Below are positions 33,602-42,188 of a DNA stretch of 64,000 nt, in pieces. The notes under the pieces were generated by a model. That model was not told the origin of the DNA. It did no database searches and worked only from the letters and a program-made list of their open reading frames with translations. The stretch comes from JBBRYK01 sp038237665 (lineage in GTDB: Bacteria > Actinomycetota > Thermoleophilia > Gaiellales > Gaiellaceae): NCBI GenBank assembly GCA_038237665.1, contig JBBRYK010000003.1:11966-75965 (forward strand), in the 5' to 3' direction. A program made the position numbers and the translations under genes. Position 1 is the first letter of the stretch, and each line of letters starts with the position of its first letter.

Positions 33602-35019
33602 CTAGCGGCTCAACCGATCGGCGAGCTCGACGATCAGGCGAACGCCGTAGCCGGTGCCGCCCGGGTCGGCGAGATAGTCGCCCCGCGAGCGGGTGAAGAA
33701 GCCCGTGCCGGCCATGTCGATATGCGCCCAGGGTCCCTCGCCCGCGAACTCCTGCAGAAACGAGGCCGCCAGCACCGGCCCGCCCTGGCGCAGGATCGAG
33801 TGGTTCTTCAGGTCGGCAAACGACGAGTTGATGTACCGACGGTAGCGGGGGTGGAGCGGCCAGGGCCACGCATGGTCGCCGCTCGCCTCGCCGGCCTCGA
33901 CGACGAGGTCACGCCACTCGGGCGGATCGCCGAAGACGCCGGCGTAGAAATCGCCGAGCGCGCGCTCCATCGTCCCGGTCAGGGTGGCCAGGTCGAGGAG
34001 GTGAGTCGCCCCCTGCTGTCGCGCGTACCAGAGCGCGTCCGCGAGGACGAGCCGCCCTTCGCAGTCGGTGTCGACACCTCGATCGTCTTGCCGTTCAGCG
34101 CGCGGAGGATGTCGCCGGGGCGGAAGGCGCCGCCGCCGACCATGTTCTCGGAAGCGGCGACGACTGCGAGCACCCGCAGGGGCACGCCGAGCTCGGCTAG
34201 CGCTCCCATCGCCTCGATCACGGCCGCGCCTCCTGCCATGTCCCCTTTCATCTCCTCCATGTAGAGCGAGGGCTTGAGCGAGATGCCGCCGCTGTCGAAC
34301 GTGATCGCCTTGCCCACCAGTCCGAGGAGGAGGTCGCCTCGAGCCGGCTCGGGCGGGTCGTAGTGCATGACGATCAGCCGCGCCGGGTTGTGGCTACCCT
34401 GCGCGACGCCTGCGAAGGCGCCCATCCCCAGGGCGTGGATCTCTTCCGGCCCGAGGGCGTCGGCGGTCAGATTGTCTGCGCCGGCCGCGATCTCCTTCGC
34501 CCGCTCGGCGAGCCGCTCCGGGGTCATGTCGTTGGGCGGCGCATTGGCGAGGTCGCGGGCGCGATTCGTCCAGGCGGCGATCTGCGCCGCCCGCCGGGAA
34601 ACGTCGATGACGTCCGCGCCGTCGGCGGTCAGCAGGGTCAACCGGCCGACCGGGCTCCGCGACTCTGCGGTCGTCTTCCACCGCCCGGGGTCGTAGCCGC
34701 CGACCACGGTTCCCTCCACGATCGCTCGAGCCTGCTCGGCCGCAGGCAGCTCGAGGCGCTCGTCGAGCATCCAGCCGACCTCCCCGCCGTGGTGCACGTC
34801 CCGCGCGACCAGCGCGGCGACGGTGCGCACGGCGTCGGCGTCGGCGTCTGCGGCGATCCCGGCGACTGCCACCCGGCGCCCCTCGGCGTGCACGATCGTG
34901 ACGGAGCCCGGACCGGCCGGCACGTCGACCGCGAGAGGGTTGGCACCGTCGACGGCGAACGCGGCGATGAGCCCCCCCGAGAACGATCCCGGCGCCGCGA
35001 CGTCGACGGTCAGTCCCAT
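33602..35019 (-). pseudogene. pepA: Leucyl aminopeptidase (M17), interrupted by a one-base frameshift
   Basis: A dizinc M17 aminopeptidase in two frames. The 5' part (ATG at 35019) runs through GKAITFDSGGISLKPS and MEEMKGDMAGGAAVIEAMGA to GKTIEV, then leaves the family reading at STPTAKGG. Shifting frame at about 34067-34074 restores TDCEGRLVLADALWYARQQG and the rest (MERALGDFYAGVFGD to ADRLSR). Adding one base (TCGACACC to TCGAACACC) gives EVSNTDCEGRLVLADAL, the catalytic NTDAEGR motif, and a 472-residue protein of normal length. Either a real inactivating mutation at the active site or a sequencing error; the lack of other damage makes an error or very recent mutation likely. Confidence 0.88.
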
Positions 35020-35114
35020 GGGAACGGGCGATGCTATCCGACCTCTCTCATAGCGTGCGCGAAATGACCCGGACCCTCTTTACGCCTTCAGAGTTGCCGA
35101 CTACGGTGAGAACG

Positions 35115-35348
35115 ATGGATGCCACGCCGCTGCGGCCGGCGGGCCCCGCGCGCTTCCGGCGCGCTGCTTCGCCGCGCGCCATGGAAGCGCTCCTGACCGA
35201 GATCTCGACGCTCGTGGTCGAGCGCCAGCGGCTCCGCGCACGGGGCGCCAGCTCGCTCAGGCTCGAGCGCAACCGGCTGCGGATCGCGCGGTCCCAGTGG
35301 GAGCTCTCCTACTCGCTGATCCTGCGCTACCGGGCCGAAGCGGCCTAG
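35115..35348 (+). CDS. Small basic hypothetical protein
   Basis: A 77-residue Arg/Leu-rich protein (MEALLTEISTLVVERQRLRA, LRLERNRLRIARSQWELSYS) that is predicted helical or coiled coil. The ATG at 35115 follows GGTGAGA; an in-frame ATG at 35064 would extend it by 17 residues. It lies in the gap between the divergent aminopeptidase and the convergent CGNR regulator, with the stop touching the regulator's 3' end (4-bp overlap). No family recognised. Confidence 0.6.
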   Translation: MDATPLRPAGPARFRRAASPRAMEALLTEISTLVVERQRLRARGASSLRLERNRLRIARSQWELSYSLILRYRAEAA

Positions 35349-35911
35349 CTCACCGCGCGCCGCCGCGCTCGATATGCGCGGGTCTTGCGCCGGTTCCCGC
35401 AGAGCTGCATCGAGCACCAGGCCGCCGAGCGGTTCTTCGAGTAGTCGTAGAACGCCCAGCTGCACTGGCGGCACGCCTTCAGCCGTGACCACGTTCCTTC
35501 GGTCATCGCCCGGTGGACGAGTGCGAGCAGCACGCCGTGAGCGGCCGGAACGCCGACTGCCGAGGGCTCGAGCCGCGCCGAGCCGTCCGCTGAGAAACGC
35601 AGGCCGATGCCGGCAGCCTCGGCGACGCCGTTGAGCTCGGCGATCGCGCCTGGGTCGAGATCGTGGCCCGCGTTGGCGACGAGCAGCGCGCGGAGAGCCT
35701 CACGAAGAGCCTGTGTGGCCTGAACGTCCTCGGGCCCGACCGTCTGTGCGCCCGGCAGGCCGCGGGCCGCGAGCCATTCGCCTAGCGTTTCAGCATCCGG
35801 TACGAACTCGATCGAGTTCTCGAAGTCGGCGGTGTTGACCAGCTCCTGAACGAGGCGGAGCGGCTGCGGAGCCGCTTTGGGGACGTCGTAGCGAGGCGGC
35901 TTGCGTGACAT
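35345..35911 (-). CDS. CGNR zinc-finger transcriptional regulator (ABATE domain)
   Basis: A 188-residue protein with an N-terminal ABATE-like domain (VQELVNTADFENSIEFVPDA, TQALREALRALLVANAGHDL) and a C-terminal CGNR zinc finger (CRQCSWAFYDYSKNRSAAWC then CGNRRKTRAYRARRR) with the expected Cys ligands. These are DNA-binding regulators frequent in actinobacteria. The ATG at 35911 faces a divergent ABC exporter operon starting at 35985. The 73-bp gap contains the inverted repeat ACACCTGT-N11-ACAGGTGT over the -35 of the exporter promoter, a likely binding site. Confidence 0.87.
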   Translation of the reverse strand: MSRKPPRYDVPKAAPQPLRLVQELVNTADFENSIEFVPDAETLGEWLAARGLPGAQTVGPEDVQATQALREALRALLVANAGHDLDPGAIAELNGVAEAAGIGLRFSADGSARLEPSAVGVPAAHGVLLALVHRAMTEGTWSRLKACRQCSWAFYDYSKNRSAAWCSMQLCGNRRKTRAYRARRRAVS

Positions 35912-35930
35912 GATCGAGGAGGAGAGGAGC

Positions 35931-35957
35931 ACACCTGTGAAGTCGTTTGACAGGTGT
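35931..35957. promoter_or_regulatory. Candidate operator: ACACCTGT-N11-ACAGGTGT inverted repeat
   Basis: Perfect 8-bp arms at 35931-35938 and 35950-35957. The right arm overlaps the TTGACA (-35) at 35947-35952, so a bound protein would block the exporter promoter and could also affect the divergent CGNR gene. Confidence 0.55.
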
Positions 35958-35976
35958 CGAAACACTAACGTAGCGT
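35947..35976 (+). promoter_or_regulatory. Predicted promoter of the ABC exporter operon
   Basis: A perfect TTGACA (35947-35952), 18-bp spacer and TAGCGT (35971-35976). Expected transcription start is near 35983, almost at the GTG start (35985), indicating a leaderless mRNA. It overlaps the right arm of the inverted repeat described at 35931-35957. Confidence 0.5.
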
Positions 35977-35984
35977 CTGCGCAG

Positions 35985-38900
35985 GTGACAAGGCTGCGCC
36001 GCTCCTTGTTCGTGCTGCGCCTCGCGAGGCAGCGGCTCGCCCGGCGGCCCGGAGGGGCTGTGCTGGTTGCCCTCGGCCTGGCCGCCGGGGCGGCAACCAT
36101 CGCGGTCGTGCTCGTCGGAAGCGTGGTAGCCCGCGACCGGGCGGCCGCGCGTGCCGTTCGCGCCCTCGGCGGCGCAGACGGTGCGTTCCGGGTCACGTGG
36201 CTCGGCGTGCCTGGTCAGTCGGACACCGATTTTCGCTCGCTCGACCGTCGCGCCCGCGGAGCGCTCTCGGCGATCGCGCCCGAGCCCTCGTTCTCCGTGC
36301 TCCTCTACCGCGAGACCCGTTTCGGCGAAGCGCTCGCCGACCTGGGTGCGGTCGACGGTCTCGCCCGCTGGGTGCGGCTGGCCTCGGGGCGTCTGCCGCG
36401 CAAGTGCACGCCGATTCGCTGCGAGGTGCTCCAGTTGGGTGGCGTGGGCAGGACGCCGACGCTGGAGGGCCTCCCGATCAGCGTTGTCGGCACGGGGAGG
36501 CTTACCTCCGAGGCCCCGTTCGGAAGCCTGATCGTCGCCGGTGCCTACTCGGCGGCTCGGGCCCAGGCGATCGGCTACCACGCTCCCTCGCCGCCCCTCT
36601 TCGTCGCCGACGGGGTCGAAACGCTCGCGCGCCTGCCTGCGCTCGAGTCGATCTACCGCAGCTACGCGTGGGTCGCACCGGTCCGGCCCGGCTCGATCCA
36701 CCCCTGGCAGCTGCACGCGCTCGGCGTTCGCTCGGCCCGCACGGACGCGGCGCTGCACGCGGCCTCGCCGCTCTTCGACCTGGTGACGCCGATCGACGAG
36801 CTGCAGGCGGCCGCGGACTCGAGCCGCGCAGGCGCCCGCCGCCTGCTGCTGATCGGAGGCCAGGCAGCCGCGCTCCTGCTCGCGTTCGCGCTGCTCAGCG
36901 GTTCAGCGCTTCGCCGCGACCTCGAGGCCGCGAGGCGCCGGCTCAGCTGGGCCGGTGCAACGCGGGCCCAGGTCGTCGGGCTCACCGTCGTGGAGGCTGC
37001 GGTCGTGGCCGCGGTGGCGACCGTGATCGGGTTCGGGATCGGCGCCGCGGCCGGCGCGATCGTCGCCGACCGGGCCGGATCACCCCCAGGGGCGGTGCTG
37101 CGGCACGCGCTCCTGACTCAGGGCGGCGTCGCTCTCCTGGGCGCCACCGTCGCGGCGACCGCGCTGCTCACCCTGCTCGCCCTGCTCGTGCCCGGAGCGC
37201 GTCTCGGCAGGCTGACCGTAGGCCCGCTCGAGATCGGAGCCCTCGGCGCACTCGCTGCGGTGGGAGTCGGCTTCGCCCGTGGGCGTGCCGGCCCCGAGGA
37301 GCTGGCGGCGGGCGGAGGGACCGGTGCGCTCCTCGCGCTGCTGCCCGGGCTCGCGGCCTTCGTCGCCGCCGTCCTCTGCGCGCGAGGCCTGCCGCCTCTG
37401 CTCCGCCTCGCCGGCCGTGCGACGCGGCGGGCCGGCGCCCCCGTCAGGCTGGCCGTGCTCTCGCTCGCCCGGCATCCCGGGAGGAGCGCGCTCGCCGTCG
37501 CCTTCCTCGTCGTCAGCAGCGGGCTCGCGGCCTTCGCTGCGACCTATCGCGCGACGCTCTCCGGCAACCAGGCCGACGAGGCGGCATTCGCCGTTCCGGC
37601 CGACTTCGTCGTCGCCGAGGACTTCTCGAAGCTCTCCTACCCGCTCGAAGTCGCGTCGCTCGCGCGCTACCGGGCGCTCGCGCCGGGCGTGGCCGCCCTG
37701 CCGGTCCTGCGCCTGCCGGCCGATGTGGAGGGAACGGGACAGGGAATCGCGCCCACCGTCCTCGGCCTGCCGGCCGCCGAGTTGCCGAAACTGCGGGGCT
37801 GGCGGAGTGACTTCTCGTCGGAGTCCGCGGCGTCGCTCGCAGCGCGGATTCGCCCGGCCCGGCCGGTTGCGCTTCGTGGTGCACGGCTTCCTGCAAGTGC
37901 TCGGGAGCTGTCTCTCGAAGCCTCGGTGCGCGGAAACGCCGTTGCCATTTTCGCCAACATACAGTCCGAAGATGGAGGCTTCGTCGAGATCCGCCTGGGC
38001 GACGCCGGCCGGGTAGCGAAGATCCTGCGCGCCCGTCTGCCCGCGGAGGCGCGTGGCGGGCTCCTCGTCGGCCTTCGCATCGGCGTCACGGGGCCGCGAA
38101 ACGCGGATGCGTTCGAGAACATCGGCAAGGGGGAGCTGACCGTTGGGCCTCTCACCGCCGGCTCGCTGACCGTCCGCTACGAGGGCTGGTTCGGCGTCAC
38201 CGGTGTGCGGCGCCTCGGGGGCTCCCCGGTGCGGCTCCGCTACCTGGTCTCGAACCAGGTCTTCTCGCGCTTTCGGCCGGCCGAGCCGACCGACGGGAAG
38301 CCCGTTCCCGCGATCGTCTCGCCTGCGGTCGCCGAAGTGGCTGGCCAGGGAGGCACGCTGCCCGTCGACCTGGCGGGCCAGCAGCTGCTCGTTCGCGTCG
38401 TCGGGACCGCCGAGCGCGTGCCTTCCGTCGACGGGGACTTCGTGCTGATGGACGAGTCGTGGCTCTCGACCGCTCTCAACGCCGACACGCCGGGGGCAGG
38501 CCCCGTGCAGGAGATCTGGTTACGGACGCCGGCCTCGGACCGCGCTCGGGTCGCCTCGGCCCTCTCGCGGCCGCCGTTCGACACGCTCGAGCATCGCTCG
38601 CGGGTGGCCGTCGAGGCCTCGCTTCGCCGCGAGCCACTGGCGCGAGGATCGCTCTTGACGCTCGCAGGCGCCGCGCTGGCGGCCCTGGCTCTGGCGGTGG
38701 GCGGCCTCCTGCTGGCGCTCGTGAACGACCTGCGCGACGAGCGGGGGGAGCTTCTGGATCTCGAGATCCAGGGCGCGACTCCCGGAGTGCTGCGGCGTCA
38801 CCTCCGGCTTCGGGCCGGGATCGTCGTGGCCGCAGGAGTCGCCGGCGGGCTGGCGCTCGGCGCCGTCCTCTCCGTGCTCGTCGTCGATCTCGTCGCTCTG

Positions 38901-39068
38901 ACCGCAAACGCCGCGCTTCCCCAACCGCCGCTTCGGCTGTATGCCGACTGGGCCGTCCTCGGCATCGGGGCAGCGGCCTACCTGGCGGCGACTGCGCTCG
39001 TCATCGGCATCGCGACGTGGCTGCCGTTCCGCGACACGCGCCCGCAGGCCGTGCCGGAGGCTGCGTGA
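35985..39068 (+). CDS. FtsX-like ABC transporter permease, large form
   Basis: A 1027-residue permease. TM1 follows a basic start (AVLVALGLAAGAATIAVVLV). A large extracytoplasmic domain precedes three clustered helices (LLIGGQAAALLLAFALLSGS, VVEAAVVAAVATVIGFGIGA, ALLGATVAATALLTLLALLV). A second half with another large external domain ends in the same FtsX triple-helix pattern (LTLAGAALAALALAVGGLLL, AAGVAGGLALGAVLSVLVVD, WAVLGIGAAAYLAATALVIG). Thus two FtsX-type modules in one polypeptide, as in MacB-like or mechanotransmission ABC systems that extract lipids or lipoproteins. GTG at 35985 is preferred for leaderless initiation. The stop overlaps the ATPase gene as GTGA. Confidence 0.85.
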   Translation: MTRLRRSLFVLRLARQRLARRPGGAVLVALGLAAGAATIAVVLVGSVVARDRAAARAVRALGGADGAFRVTWLGVPGQSDTDFRSLDRRARGALSAIAPEPSFSVLLYRETRFGEALADLGAVDGLARWVRLASGRLPRKCTPIRCEVLQLGGVGRTPTLEGLPISVVGTGRLTSEAPFGSLIVAGAYSAARAQAIGYHAPSPPLFVADGVETLARLPALESIYRSYAWVAPVRPGSIHPWQLHALGVRSARTDAALHAASPLFDLVTPIDELQAAADSSRAGARRLLLIGGQAAALLLAFALLSGSALRRDLEAARRRLSWAGATRAQVVGLTVVEAAVVAAVATVIGFGIGAAAGAIVADRAGSPPGAVLRHALLTQGGVALLGATVAATALLTLLALLVPGARLGRLTVGPLEIGALGALAAVGVGFARGRAGPEELAAGGGTGALLALLPGLAAFVAAVLCARGLPPLLRLAGRATRRAGAPVRLAVLSLARHPGRSALAVAFLVVSSGLAAFAATYRATLSGNQADEAAFAVPADFVVAEDFSKLSYPLEVASLARYRALAPGVAALPVLRLPADVEGTGQGIAPTVLGLPAAELPKLRGWRSDFSSESAASLAARIRPARPVALRGARLPASARELSLEASVRGNAVAIFANIQSEDGGFVEIRLGDAGRVAKILRARLPAEARGGLLVGLRIGVTGPRNADAFENIGKGELTVGPLTAGSLTVRYEGWFGVTGVRRLGGSPVRLRYLVSNQVFSRFRPAEPTDGKPVPAIVSPAVAEVAGQGGTLPVDLAGQQLLVRVVGTAERVPSVDGDFVLMDESWLSTALNADTPGAGPVQEIWLRTPASDRARVASALSRPPFDTLEHRSRVAVEASLRREPLARGSLLTLAGAALAALALAVGGLLLALVNDLRDERGELLDLEIQGATPGVLRRHLRLRAGIVVAAGVAGGLALGAVLSVLVVDLVALTANAALPQPPLRLYADWAVLGIGAAAYLAATALVIGIATWLPFRDTRPQAVPEAA

Positions 39069-40615
39069 ATCCCGCTGTCGAGGCGCGTGACCTGTTCCGT
39101 ATCTACTCGACGGACGAGGGCGATGCGGCCGCGCTCCAGGGCCTGACGCTGACACTCGCGGACCGGGAGCTCATCGTCGTCCTCGGGCCGAGCGGATCGG
39201 GGAAGACGACGCTGCTCCGCATCCTGGCCGGTCTCGAGCGGCCGTCGGCCGGGATCGCGCGGGTCTTCGGCGTGAACGTGGGCCGGCTTCGGGGGCGACG
39301 GCTGGCCGCCTACAGAGCGGAGCTGCTCGGCTACGCCGACCAGCACTACACGCGTGCGCTCGCCCCCGAGCTGGAGGCGTGGGAGCTCGTGTCCGTCGGC
39401 CTCGGCCTGCGGGGAGTCGGCGCACCCGAGCGTGCCGCCCGCGCGGACGAGCTCCTGGAGCGGGTCGGCCTGCTCGAACGGCGCCGAGCGCGGCCGGCGG
39501 AGCTGTCGGGAGGCGAGCAGCAGCGGGTCGCACTCTGTGCGGCCGTGGCGGGGAGGCCGCGGCTGCTGCTCGCGGACGAGCCGACCGGCGAGCTCGACAC
39601 GGCGACAGCGCACGAGGTCTACGAGCTCCTTCGCGAGCTGGCCCGCGAGGTCGGGTGCACGACGCTCGTCGTCAGTCACGATCCGGCCTCGGCGCGGATT
39701 GCCGACCGCGTCGTCCACGTGCGCGACGGGCGCGTCTCGGCCGAGGAGGGGGCGGGCGGCGGCGCCGAGTCGATCGTCGTCGCCAAGGGAGGGTGGGTGC
39801 ATCTCGGTGAGGATCTGCTGCGGCGCGCGGGAATCGAGGGCAGCGCGAGCGCCGAGGTCGAGGGCGGCCGCATCGTCGTTTCGGGAACGGCCGCGAGCGG
39901 AACCGTGGCCGGCGTAGCGGAGACCACCGTCGTGCCCGTGCCGACCGCACCCTGGAACGGCGCGCCCGCTGCCGAGTTGCGTGCGGTCGGCAAACGGTTC
40001 GGGGAAGGGCGACCTGGCCAACTCGTCTTCGCAGGCCTGAGCGGGAGCTTCCGGCGTGGGAGGCTCGTCGCTGTCACGGGGCCTTCCGGCTCGGGCAAGA
40101 CGACGCTGCTCCGCCTGCTCGCCGGTCTGGAGCGTGCGAGCGAGGGCGAGGTCCTGGTGCTGGGGACGAACGTCGCCGGCCTCGATCGCGGGGGGCGTGC
40201 GCGGTTTCGCCGCGAACATGTCGGCTACGTCGCCCAGGACCCGGAGCTGATTCCCTTTCTCGGAGTCCTCGAGAACCTCGAGCTGGCTCTCGAGCTGAGA
40301 GGGGTGGACGGCGGGCGTTCCGGACGGGCGCAGGAAGCGCTCGAGGCGGTCGGGCTCGGGGACCTCGCCGGGCAACGGGTCTCGCGCCTCTCGGCCGGCG
40401 AACGGCAGCGGGTGGCGGTTGCGCGAGCGCTTGCCACGCGACCGGCGCTCCTGCTCGCCGACGAGCCGACGGCGCGCCTCGACGGCGCGAATGCCGTCGG
40501 GCTGGCCGCGCTCCTCGGCGACCTCGCGCGGGAGTGGGGGACGGCCGTCGTCTGTGCGACGCACGACGATTTCGTGGTCGACCAGGCGGACGAGTCGCTC
40601 GTACTCGGCGCGTAA
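39065..40615 (+). CDS. ABC transporter protein with two fused ATPase domains
   Basis: A 516-residue protein with two LolD/MacB-type nucleotide-binding domains in tandem. Domain 1: Walker A GPSGSGKTTLLRILAGL (residue ~39), signature LSGGEQQRVALC, Walker B LLLADEPTGELD, H-loop VVSHDPAS. Domain 2 after a ~75-residue linker: GPSGSGKTTLLRLLAGL, signature LSAGERQRVAVARAL, LLLADEPTARLD and ATHDDF. Both ATP sites therefore look complete. Such exporters usually use a homodimer of single-domain ATPases; a fused pair matches the two-module permease encoded upstream (GTGA overlap at 39065), suggesting a 1:1 complex. Confidence 0.93.
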   Translation: MNPAVEARDLFRIYSTDEGDAAALQGLTLTLADRELIVVLGPSGSGKTTLLRILAGLERPSAGIARVFGVNVGRLRGRRLAAYRAELLGYADQHYTRALAPELEAWELVSVGLGLRGVGAPERAARADELLERVGLLERRRARPAELSGGEQQRVALCAAVAGRPRLLLADEPTGELDTATAHEVYELLRELAREVGCTTLVVSHDPASARIADRVVHVRDGRVSAEEGAGGGAESIVVAKGGWVHLGEDLLRRAGIEGSASAEVEGGRIVVSGTAASGTVAGVAETTVVPVPTAPWNGAPAAELRAVGKRFGEGRPGQLVFAGLSGSFRRGRLVAVTGPSGSGKTTLLRLLAGLERASEGEVLVLGTNVAGLDRGGRARFRREHVGYVAQDPELIPFLGVLENLELALELRGVDGGRSGRAQEALEAVGLGDLAGQRVSRLSAGERQRVAVARALATRPALLLADEPTARLDGANAVGLAALLGDLAREWGTAVVCATHDDFVVDQADESLVLGA

Positions 40616-40661
40616 CGGCCTCGAGCCGGAGGCCCCTGCGCCCGCCGTTAGGCTCCCCCGG

Positions 40662-41840
40662 GTGCGCGCCGAGATCGACAAGCGGGCCATGGCGGCGCTC
40701 TCCGCCGGCCACCTTGCCGTCGATTTCTCGAACGGCGCAGTGCCCGCGCTGCTGCCCTTCCTCGTCGACAAGTTCGGGCTCTCGTACACCCTCGCCGGGG
40801 TCGTCGTCCTCGCCTCGACCGTCTCCTCCTCCGTGATCCAGCCCCTGTTCGGCCTCTGGTCCGACCGCCGCGGCGCGATCTGGCTCTTGCCGACCGGCGT
40901 TGCGATCGCCGGGATCGGCATCGCGCTCGCGGCGGCCGCGCCGAGCTTCGGCCTGGTCATCCTCTTCGTCGTCCTGGCCGGGGTGGGCGTCGCCGCATAT
41001 CACCCCGAGGGGTCGAAGTTCGCCGCCTACGCGAGTGGTCGCAGACGCGCGAGCGGCATGTCCCTCTTCGCGATCGGCGGCAACGTCGGCTATGCCCTCG
41101 GCGCGATCGCGGCCACGCCGCTCGTGCTCTGGCTCGGCCTGAAGGGCGGGCTGCTGCTGATGGTGCCCTGTCTCGCGATTGCCGCTCTCCTCCTCGCCGG
41201 CGTCCCCTACCTTCAAGGGTTCGTGCCGGAACCGCCGCGCGGGCGAGGCCACAGTGGGGACGACAACCGGGGCGCGATGGCCCTGCTCCTCGGCCTGGTC
41301 ACATTTCGCAGCATCGCCTGGTTCGGTCTCGTCACCTTCGTTCCGCTCTGGGAGGTCTCGCTCGGCCACTCGAAGGCGTACGGCAACCACCTGCTCTCGG
41401 CGATGCTCCTCGCCGGAGGGATCGGGACCCTCGCCGCCGGGCCTGCGGCGGACCGCTTCGGGCGCCGGTTTGTCCTCCTGCTCAGCCTGCTCGCGACGCC
41501 GCCGCTGATCCTCGTCTTCGTGCTCGTGGGCGGCATCGCGGGCGCGATCGCGCTGGCACTCGTCGGCGCCTGCGTGATCGGCACGTTCGGGGTGACGATG
41601 GTGATGTCCCAGGAGTACCTCCCACGGCACATCGGCATGGCCTCGGGACTGTCGGTCGGGCTCTCGATCGGCCTCGGCGGGATTGCCGCGGTCGGCCTCG
41701 GGGCCCTCGCCGACTCGGTCGATCTGCGCACGGCGCTCTACGTCTGCGCGGCGGCGCCGGTGGCGGCGATCGCGCTCGCCGCCTTGCTCCCGGGCGACAC
41801 GGTCCGAAGGGGGCTGGCGCCCGAGCTCGCGGCACCGTGA
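40662..41840 (+). CDS. MFS transporter, fosmidomycin-resistance (Fsr) type
   Basis: A 392-residue 12-helix MFS protein. Fsr-like features are AGHLAVDFSNGAVPALLPFL at the start, YHPEGSKFAAYASGRRRASG between the domain helices and FGVTMVMSQEYLPRHIGMAS in the C-terminal half. Relatives export small molecules such as fosmidomycin; the physiological substrate is not known. GTG at 40662 is used; ATG at 40689 is an alternative. It follows the ABC ATPase gene by 46 bp on the same strand. Confidence 0.88.
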   Translation: MRAEIDKRAMAALSAGHLAVDFSNGAVPALLPFLVDKFGLSYTLAGVVVLASTVSSSVIQPLFGLWSDRRGAIWLLPTGVAIAGIGIALAAAAPSFGLVILFVVLAGVGVAAYHPEGSKFAAYASGRRRASGMSLFAIGGNVGYALGAIAATPLVLWLGLKGGLLLMVPCLAIAALLLAGVPYLQGFVPEPPRGRGHSGDDNRGAMALLLGLVTFRSIAWFGLVTFVPLWEVSLGHSKAYGNHLLSAMLLAGGIGTLAAGPAADRFGRRFVLLLSLLATPPLILVFVLVGGIAGAIALALVGACVIGTFGVTMVMSQEYLPRHIGMASGLSVGLSIGLGGIAAVGLGALADSVDLRTALYVCAAAPVAAIALAALLPGDTVRRGLAPELAAP

Positions 41841-41876
41841 GATAGTTCCCTCGAGCAATCGAGAGGAGACGAGAAC

Positions 41877-42185
41877 GTGGCCGACAGCGTGCAGGAATTC
41901 TTCGACGGGCTCTCCGCCCGCGTCGACGAGTCCAAGACGGCGGGGATGAACAACTCGTACGTGTTCGACATCGAGGGTGCGGGGACCTGGACGGTGAAGG
42001 TCGCGAACGGCGCGGTCAGTGTCAGCGAGGGTGCCGAGGACAGCGACGTCACGATCTCCACCTCGGAGGAGAACTTCATGAAGATCGTCCGCGGGGAGCA
42101 GAACCCGACCACGGCGTACATGTCCGGGAAGCTCAAGATCAAGGGCGACATGGGCGCGGCGATGAAGCTCCAGAAGCTCTTTTAG
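41877..42185 (+). CDS. SCP2 sterol-binding domain protein
   Basis: A 102-residue single-domain protein with the SCP2 fold: YVFDIEGAGTWTVKVANGAV, DVTISTSEENFMKIVRGEQN and AYMSGKLKIKGDMGAAMKLQ are the classic strands and helices. SCP2 proteins bind hydrophobic ligands such as fatty acyl-CoAs or sterols, which fits the lipid-catabolic character of the window. GTG start with GAGGAGA upstream. The stop is TAG, after which the same frame stays open and reads as the N-terminus of an APH-like protein. Confidence 0.92.
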   Translation: MADSVQEFFDGLSARVDESKTAGMNNSYVFDIEGAGTWTVKVANGAVSVSEGAEDSDVTISTSEENFMKIVRGEQNPTTAYMSGKLKIKGDMGAAMKLQKLF

Positions 42186-42188
42186 CCG

